Shown piece by piece: positions 57,436 to 64,000 of a DNA stretch of 64,000 nt. The number at the start of each line of letters is the position of its first letter. Position 1 is the stretch's first letter. The notes under the pieces are model-generated. The model had not been told where the DNA came from. It did not search any database and worked only from the letters and a program-made list of their open reading frames with translations. The stretch is from Antilocapra americana (lineage: Eukaryota; Chordata; Mammalia; Artiodactyla; Antilocapridae): NCBI GenBank assembly GCA_007570785.1, contig ML662449.1:13331564-13395563 (forward strand), in the 5' to 3' direction. The position numbers and the translations under genes are program-made.

Positions 57436-58302
57436 ATGAGAAATGCCCACCAAACCAAACCAAAGAGGAGGAGATAGGGAGTCTACCTGAAAAATAATTC
57501 AGAACAATGATAGTAAAAATGATCCAAAATCTTGAAAACAAAATGGAGTTACAGAAAAATAGCCTCGAGACAAGGATTGAGAAGATGCAAGAAAGGTTTA
57601 ACAAGGACCTAGAAGAAACAAAAAAGAGTCAATCAATAATGAATAATGCAATAAATGAGATCAAAAACACTCTGAAAGGAACCAACAGTAGAATAATGAA
57701 GGCAGAAGATAGGATAAGTGAGGCAGAAGATAGAATGATGGAAATAAATGAAGCAGAGAGGAAAAAAAGAAATGAGGACAACCTCAGAGACCTCTCAGAC
57801 AATGTCAAATGCCCCAACATTAGAAGCATAGGAGTCCCAGAAGAAGACGACAAAAAGAAAGGCCATGAGAAAATACTTGAGCAGATAATAGTTGAAAACG
57901 TCGCTAAAATGGGGAAGGAAATAGCCACCCAAGTCCAAGAAACCCAGAGAGTCCTTAACAGGATAAACCCAAGGCTGAAACACCCCAAAACACATATTAA
58001 TCAAATTAACAAAGCTCAAACACAAAGAACAAATATTAAAAGCTGCAAGGGAAAAACAACAAGTAACATACAAAGGGACTCCTATAAGGATAACAGCTGA
58101 TCTTTCAATAGAAACTCTTCAGGCCAGAAGGGAATGGCAGGACATACTTACAGTGATGAAAGAGAAAAACCTACTACTATATGCGGCAAGGATCTCATTC
58201 AAATATGAAGGAGAAATCAAAAGCTTTATTGACAAGCAAAAGCTGAGAGAATTCAGCACAACCAAACCAGCTCTTCAACAAATGCTAAAGGATCTTCTCT
58301 AG
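57436..58302 (+). pseudogene. L1-BT ORF1, broken
   Basis: ORF1p is the trimeric RNA chaperone of L1. The remnant begins at the ATG at 57436 but meets an early frame disturbance and a TAA at 57495-57497 ('gaa aaa taa ttc'). From the ATG at 57507 an open frame of 197 codons runs through the coiled coil ('IVKMIQNLENKMELQKNSLE', 'DRISEAEDRMMEINEAE') and RRM-like region ('KCPNIRSIGVPEEDDKKKGH'). A one-base insertion near 57976 then shifts it. The C-terminal domain continues in another frame to the stop at 58300-58302 ('KQKLREFSTTKPALQQMLKD'). It is not functional. Confidence 0.85.
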
Positions 58303-58353
58303 ACAGGAAACACAGAAAATATGTATAAACTTGAACCCAAAACAACAAAGTAA

Positions 58354-61300
58354 ATGGCAACAAGATCATACTTATCAATAATTACCTTAAATGTAAATGG
58401 GTTGAATGCCCCAACCAAAAGACAAAGACTGGCTGAATGGATACAAAATAAGACCCCTATATGTGCTGTCTACAAGAGACCCACCTCAAAACAAGGGACA
58501 CATACAGACTGAAAGTGAAGGGCTGGAAAAAGGTATTTCACGCAAAGGGAGACCAAAAGAAAGCAGGAGTAGCAATACTCAAATCAGATGAAACAGACTT
58601 TGAAGCAAAGGCTGTGGAAAGACATAAAGAAGGACTACATAATGATCAAAGGGTCATTCCAAGAAGAAGATATAGCAATTATAAATGTATACACACCCAA
58701 CATAGGAGCACCACAATATGTAAGGCAAATGCCAACAAGTATGAAAGGGGAAATTAACAATAACACAGTAATAGCAGGAGACTTTAATACCCCACTCACA
58801 CCTATGGATAGATCAACTAAACAGAAAATTAGCAAGGAAACACAGAATACAATAAACCAGTTAAACCTAACTGATAGTATCGGACATTTCACCCCAAAAC
58901 AATGAACTTCACCTTTTTCTCAAGTGCACACAGAACCTTCTCCAGGATAGATCACATGCTGGGCCATAAATCTAGCCTTGGTAAATTCAAAAAAAAAAAT
59001 GAAATCATTCCAAGCATCTTTTTTGATCACAATGCATTAAGATTAGATGTCAATTACAGGAGAAAAACTATTAAAATTTCCAACACGTGGAGGCTAAACA
59101 ACACGCTTCTGAATAACAAACAAATCACAGAAGAAATCAAAAAATAAATCAAAATATGAATAGAAATGAATGAAAATGAAAACACAACAACCCCAAACCT
59201 ATGGGACACTGTAAAAGCAGTGCTAAGGGGAAAGTTCATAGCAATACAGGCGTAACTCAAGAAACAAGGAAAAAAGTCAAATAAATAACCTAACTCTACA
59301 CCTAAAGCAACTAGAAAAGGAAGAAATGAAGAACACCACGGTAGCAGAATGAAAGAAATGATAAAAAATTAGGGCAGAAATAAATGCAAAAGAGACAATA
59401 GCAAAAATCAACAAAGCTAAAAGCTGGTTCTTTGAGAAGATAAATAAAATTGACAAACCATTAGCCAGACTCATCAAGAAACAAAGGGAGAAGAATCAAA
59501 TCAACAAAATTAGAAATGAAAATGGAGAAATCACAACAGACAACACAGAAATACAAAGGATCATAAAAGACTACTATCAGCAATTATATGCCAAGAAAAT
59601 GGACACCTTGGAAGAAATGGACAAATTCTTAGAAAAGTATGACTTTCCAAAACTGAACCAGGAAAAAGTAAAAAATCTTAACAGACCCATCACAAGCACA
59701 GAAATTGAAACTGTAATAAGAAATCTTCCAAAAAACACAAGCCCAGGACCAGACAACTTTACAGCTGAATTCTACCAAAAATTTAGAGAAGAGCTAACAC
59801 CTATCCTACTCAAACTCTTCCAGAACTTCCAAACTCATTCTATGAGGCCACCATCACCCTAATACCAAAACCCGACAAAGATGCCACAAAAAAGGAAACC
59901 ACAGGCCAATATCACTGAGGAACATAGATGCAAAAATCCTTAACAAAATCCTAGCAAACAGAATCCAACAACATATTAAAAAGATCATACATCATGACCA
60001 AGTGGGCTATATCCCAGGGATGCAAGGATTGTTTAATATCCACAAATCAATTCATGTAATACACCATATTAACAAATTGAAAGATAAAAACCATATGATT
60101 ATCTCAATAGATGCAGAGAAAGCCTTTGATAAAATTCAACATCCATTTATGATTAAAAAAAAACCCTCCAGAAAGCAGTAATAGAAGGAACATACCTCAA
60201 CATAATAAAAGCTATATATGACAAACCCACAGCAAACATTTTCCTCGACGGTGAAAAATTGAAAGCATTTCCCCTAAAGTCAGGAACAAGACAAGGGTGC
60301 CCACTCTCACCACTACTATTCAACATAGTTTTGGAAGTTTTGGCCACAGCAATAAGAGAATAAAAATAAAAGGAATCCAGACTGGAAAAGAAGAAGTAAA
60401 ACTCTCTCTGTTTGCAGATGACATGATCCTCTACATAGAAAACCCTAAAGACCACCAAAAAATTACTAGAGCTAATCAATGAATATAGTAAAGTTGCAGG
60501 ATATAAAATTAACACACAAAAAACCCTTGCATTCCTATACACTAACAATGAGAAAACAGAAATAGAAATTAAGGAAACAATCCCATTCATCATTGCAACG
60601 AAAAGAATAAAATACTTAGGAATATATCTACCTAAAGAAACAAAAGATCTACATAGAGAAAACTATAAAACACTGATGAAAGAAATCAAAGAGGATACAA
60701 ATAGATGGAGAATATACTATGTTCATGAATTTGAAGAATCAGTAGGGTGAAAATGACTATACTACCCAAAGCAATCTATAAATGCAATGCAATCCCTATC
60801 AAGCTACCAACAATCTTCTTCAGAGAACTAGAACAAAAAATTTCACAATTTGTATGGAAATACAAAAAAACCTTGAATAGCCAAACCAATCTTGAGAAAG
60901 AACAGACCTGGAGGAATCAGCCTCCCTGACTTCAGGCTATACTACAAAGCTACAGTCATCAAGATTGTATGGTACTGCACAAAGACAGAAATATAAATCA
61001 ATGGAACAAAATAGAAAGCCCAGAGATAAATTCATGCACCTATGGACACCTTATCTTTGGCAAAGGAGGCAAGAATATACAATGGAGAAAAGACAATCTC
61101 TTTAACAAGTGGTGCTGGGAAAACTGGTCAACCACTTGTAAAAGAATGAAACTAGAACACTTTCTAACACCATACACAAAAATAAACTCAAAATAGATTA
61201 AAGATCTAAACTTAAGACCAGAAACTACAAAACTCCTAGAGGAAAACATAAGCAAAACACCCTCTGACATAAATCAACATCAGGATCCTCTATGACCCAC

Positions 61301-62126
61301 CTCCCAGAGTAATGGAAATAAAGGCAAAAATAAACAAATGGGATCTAATTAAACTTACAAGCTTTTTCACACAAAGGAAACTATAAGCAAGGTGAAAAGA
61401 CAGCCTTCAGGATGGGAGAAAATAATAGCAAACAAAGCAACTGACAAAGAATTAATCTCAAAAATATACAAGCAACTCCTGCACTTCAATTCCAGAAAAA
61501 TAAATGATCCAATCAAAAAATGGGCCAAAGAACTATACAGACATTTCTCCAAAGAAATATAGATGGATAACAAACACATGAAAAGATGCTCAACATCACT
61601 CATTATCAGAGAAATGCAAATCAAAACCACAATGAGGTACCATCTCACGCCGGTCAGAATGGCTGCTATCCAAAAGTCTACAAACAATAAATGCCGGAGA
61701 GGGTGTGGAGAAAAGGGAACCCTCTTACACTGTTGGTGGGAATGCAAACTAGTACAGCCACTATGGAGAACAGTGTGGAAATTCTTTAAAGAGCTGTAAA
61801 CAGAACTGCCATATGACCTAGCAATCCCACTTCTGGGCATACACACCAAGGAAACCAGAACTGAAAGAGACACGTGTACCCCAATATTCAGTGAAGCACT
61901 GTTTATAATAGCCAAGACATGGAAGCAACCTAGATGTCTTTTGGCAGACAAATGGATAAGAAAGCTGTGGTACATATACACAATTGAATATTACTCAGCC
62001 ATTAAAAAGAATACATTTGAATCAGTTCTAATGAAGTGGATGAAACTGGAGCCTATTATACACAGTGAAATAAGTCAGAAAGAAAAACACCAATACAGTA
62101 TATTAACGCATATATATGGAATTTAG
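58354..62126 (+). pseudogene. L1-BT ORF2, broken
   Basis: ORF2p supplies L1 endonuclease and RT. The start 'MATRSYLSIITLNVNGLNAP' (ATG 58354) is intact, with the catalytic Asn. Frameshifts follow near 58440 and 58570. Further pieces are 58588-58905 ('VIAGDFNTPLTPMDRS') and 58902-59147. The RT start is at 59599-59862, and a 19-base deletion lies near 59826. The active site 'LFADDMILY' is at about 60411-60422, followed by C-terminal pieces with '[19 protein letters not shown]' (61690-61760). At least six frames are needed to cover the protein, so the element cannot move itself. Confidence 0.9.
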
Positions 62127-62512
62127 AAAGATGGTAATGATGACCCTATACAAGAGACAGCAAAAGAGACACATATGTAAAGAACAGTCTTTTGGACTCA
62201 GTGGGAGAAGACAAGGGTGGGATGATTTGAGACAAGAGCATTGAAACATGTATATCATCATACGTGAAACAGATCGCCAGTCCAGGTTTAATGCATGAAA
62301 CAAAGTGCTCAGGGATGGTGCACCAGGATGACCCTGAGGGATGGGGTGGGAAGGGAGGAGGGAGGGGTGTTCAGGATGGGGAACACGTGTACACCCATGA
62401 AAGATTCATGTCAAATGTATGGCAAAAACCCACTACAATATTGTAAAGTAATTAGCCTCCAATTAAAATAAACTAAAAATAAATTTTAAGTATTTCCAAA
62501 AAAAAGAGTAAG
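62127..62512 (+). mobile_element. L1-BT 3' UTR
   Basis: The 3' UTR contains 'tcgccagtccaggtttaatg', a purine-rich G tract (about 62335-62385: 'ggggtgggaagggaggaggg') and an A-rich end with AATAAA-like motifs near 62466-62485. The stop of ORF2 is at 62124-62126. Confidence 0.85.
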
Positions 62513-62927
62513 AATTCCAAATTTTTCCCAAAATAGTTTCACCAATTTTTAATTCCATTAGTGAAGAAAATCCACTGCTCTACAATCTAACATTAACACT
62601 GAATATTCATATTTCAAAATTTTTGCCATTCCTAGTATGTGTGATATAGTTTCTTGTTGAAGTTCTAATTTGCATTTATGTAATTAATAATAAGGCTAAA
62701 CGTGTTCATATGTTTCTGGTCATTTAAGTTCTTTCTTTCTAGAAATGCCTATTCCTATCTTTCACTCATTTTTATTGGGTTCTTTGCCCTATTCTCATTG
62801 ATTTGGAGGAGTTCTTTATATATTCTGCAACTAATCTTTTGTTAAGCAACTTCTCCCTTTTTGTTTCTTGCCTTGTCTTTAAGGTTGTTAAAAATAAAAT
62901 CAATCACAGTAAAGATAAGAATATACT
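62513..62927 (-). mobile_element. Old L1 3' region, continued
   Basis: Antisense L1 resumes after the L1-BT: 'ttctttgccctattctcatt' and 'gaggagttctttatatattc' are in the antisense ORF2 C-terminal order. Confidence 0.65.
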
Positions 62928-62985
62928 CATTTTACACACTAGTAAAATAATGCTCAAAATTCTTTAAGCCAGGCTTCAGCAATAC

Positions 62986-63453
62986 ATGAAACATGAACTT
63001 CCAGATGTTCAAGCTGGTATTAGAAAAGGCAGAGGAACCAGAGATCAAATTGCCAACATCTGCTGCATTATCGAAAAAGCAAGAGAATTCCAGAAAAACA
63101 TCTACTTCTGCTTTATTGACTATGCCAAAGCCTTTGACTGTGTGGATCACAATAAGCTGTGGAAAATTCTGAAAGAGATGGGAATATCAGACCACCTGAC
63201 CTGCCTCCTGAGAAATCTGTATGCAGGTCAGGAAGCAACAGTTAGAACTGGACATGGAACAACAGACCGGTTCCAAATAGGAAAAGGAGTACATCAAGGC
63301 TGTATACTGTCATCCTGCTTATTTAACTTATATGCAGAGTACATCATGAGAAACACTGGGCTGGAAGAAGCAGAAGCTGGAATCAAGATTGCCGGGAGGA
63401 ATATCAACAACCTCAGATATGCAGACGACACCACCCTTTATGGCAGAAAGTGA
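62986..63453 (+). pseudogene. BovB RT fragment with intact YADD
   Basis: A 155-codon frame: 'HELPDVQAGIRKGRGTRDQI', 'FCFIDYAKAFDCVDHNKLWK', 'GISDHLTCLLRNLYAGQEAT', 'FQIGKGVHQGCILSSCLFNL' and the active site 'NNLRYADDTTL'. Both catalytic Asp residues are present. The frame shifts immediately after the active site. The N-terminal endonuclease is absent from this copy, which is 5'-truncated. Confidence 0.78.
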
Positions 63454-63471
63454 AGAGAACTAAAAAGCCTC

Positions 63472-63981
63472 TTGATGAAAGTGAAAGAGGAGAGTGAAGA
63501 AATTGGCTTAAGGCTCAACATTAAGAAAACTAAGATCAGGGCATCTAGTCCCATCACTTCACAGGAAATAGATGGGGAAACAGTGGAAACAGTATCAGAC
63601 TTTATTTTTGGGGGCTCTGAAATCACTGCAGATGGTGATTGCAACCATGAAATCAAAAGATGCCTACTCCTTGGAAGGAAAGTTATGGCAAACCTGGATA
63701 GCATATTGAAAAGCAGAAACATTACTTTGCCAACAAAGGTCCGTCTAGTTAAGGCTATGGTTTTTCCGGTAGTCATGTATGGATGTGAGAGTTGGACAGT
63801 GAAAAAGGCTGAGTGCCGAACAATTGATGCTTTTGAACTGTGGTGTTGGATAAAACTCTTGAGAGTCCCTTGGACTGCAAGAAAATCCAACAAGTCCATC
63901 CTAAAGGAGATCAGTCCTGGGTGTTCATTGGAAGGACTGATGTTGAAACTGAAACTCCAATACTTTGGCCACCTCATGTGA
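63472..63981 (+). pseudogene. BovB C-terminal fragment, 169 codons
   Basis: Continues the protein after the frameshift: 'RLNIKKTKIRASSPITSQEI', '[20 protein letters not shown]', '[20 protein letters not shown]' and '[20 protein letters not shown]'. It ends at a TGA caused by CGA to TGA, a CpG-type change. Confidence 0.75.
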
Positions 63982-64000
63982 AGAGTTGACTCATTGGAAA

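Larger units (their letters stand above)
62928..64000 (+). mobile_element. BovB, well preserved, running off the window
   Basis: Sense BovB starting in the RT fingers ('cacactagtaaaataatgct') and still in the C-terminal domain at the window edge ('tcatgtgaagagttgactca'). Two long frames cover it (62986-63453 and 63472-63981). They are separated by an extra T in 'caccctttatggcag' at about 63437 and a nearby one-base change, and the second ends at a TGA where other copies have CGA (about 63979). Confidence 0.93.

Overview
This is ruminant nuclear DNA, most likely bovid. The evidence is the repeat content: many copies of the RTE-type LINE BovB, tRNA/BovB-derived SINEs (Bov-tA and Bov-A2), the ruminant L1 family (L1-BT type) with its long G-rich 3' UTR, and a short mariner MITE. 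The base composition is AT-rich and intron- or intergenic-like. I found no intact host protein-coding gene, rRNA, tRNA or CRISPR array. Nearly every long open frame is a piece of BovB or L1 reverse transcriptase, or the antisense of one. Family names are given from memory of motifs; no database was searched.

Layout. 1-5 kb: old L1 3' ends broken by BovB 3' fragments in both orientations. 5.0-8.5 kb: a nearly full-length but dead BovB. 8.6-12.3 kb: Bov-tA SINEs, an MLT1-like LTR and a BovB with an inverted 5' end. 12.7-19.9 kb: three BovB copies, the last two forming a large inverted pair. 19.9-26.2 kb: an antisense L1 holding an LTR-BovB block, then decayed sense L1/HAL1 hosting hAT and mariner elements and a small poly(A)-tailed insert. 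26.6-34.7 kb: MLT1-like LTR, SINEs, an ancient L1 with nested insertions, and quiet sequence. 34.8-38.8 kb: a BovB with a short target-site duplication (TSD), next to an L1 whose ORF2 frame is open over about 830 codons. 39-48 kb: nested L1, BovB, an ERVK-like solo LTR with a 6-bp TSD, and a BovB inserted into another BovB. 48-53 kb: old L1, a quiet stretch with two weak exon-like signals, and an L1 with an inverted 5' end inside a MIR. 53.4-62.5 kb: a full-length, degenerate L1-BT carrying a TPI1 processed pseudogene in its 5' UTR. 62.9-64 kb: a comparatively well preserved BovB running off the window.

How the parts relate. The window is a stratified record of retrotransposition. LINE machinery moved itself (BovB, L1), its parasites (SINEs) and host mRNA (TPI1). 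Relative ages can be read from nesting: MIR, old L1 and MLT1-like elements are hosts; BovB, L1-BT, the LTRs and Bov-A SINEs are guests; TPI1 is younger than the L1-BT that carries it. I found no undescribed gene system. The most useful observations are resolved insertion structures (TSDs, 5' inversions, a foldback), two mariner hairpins and a weak candidate exon.
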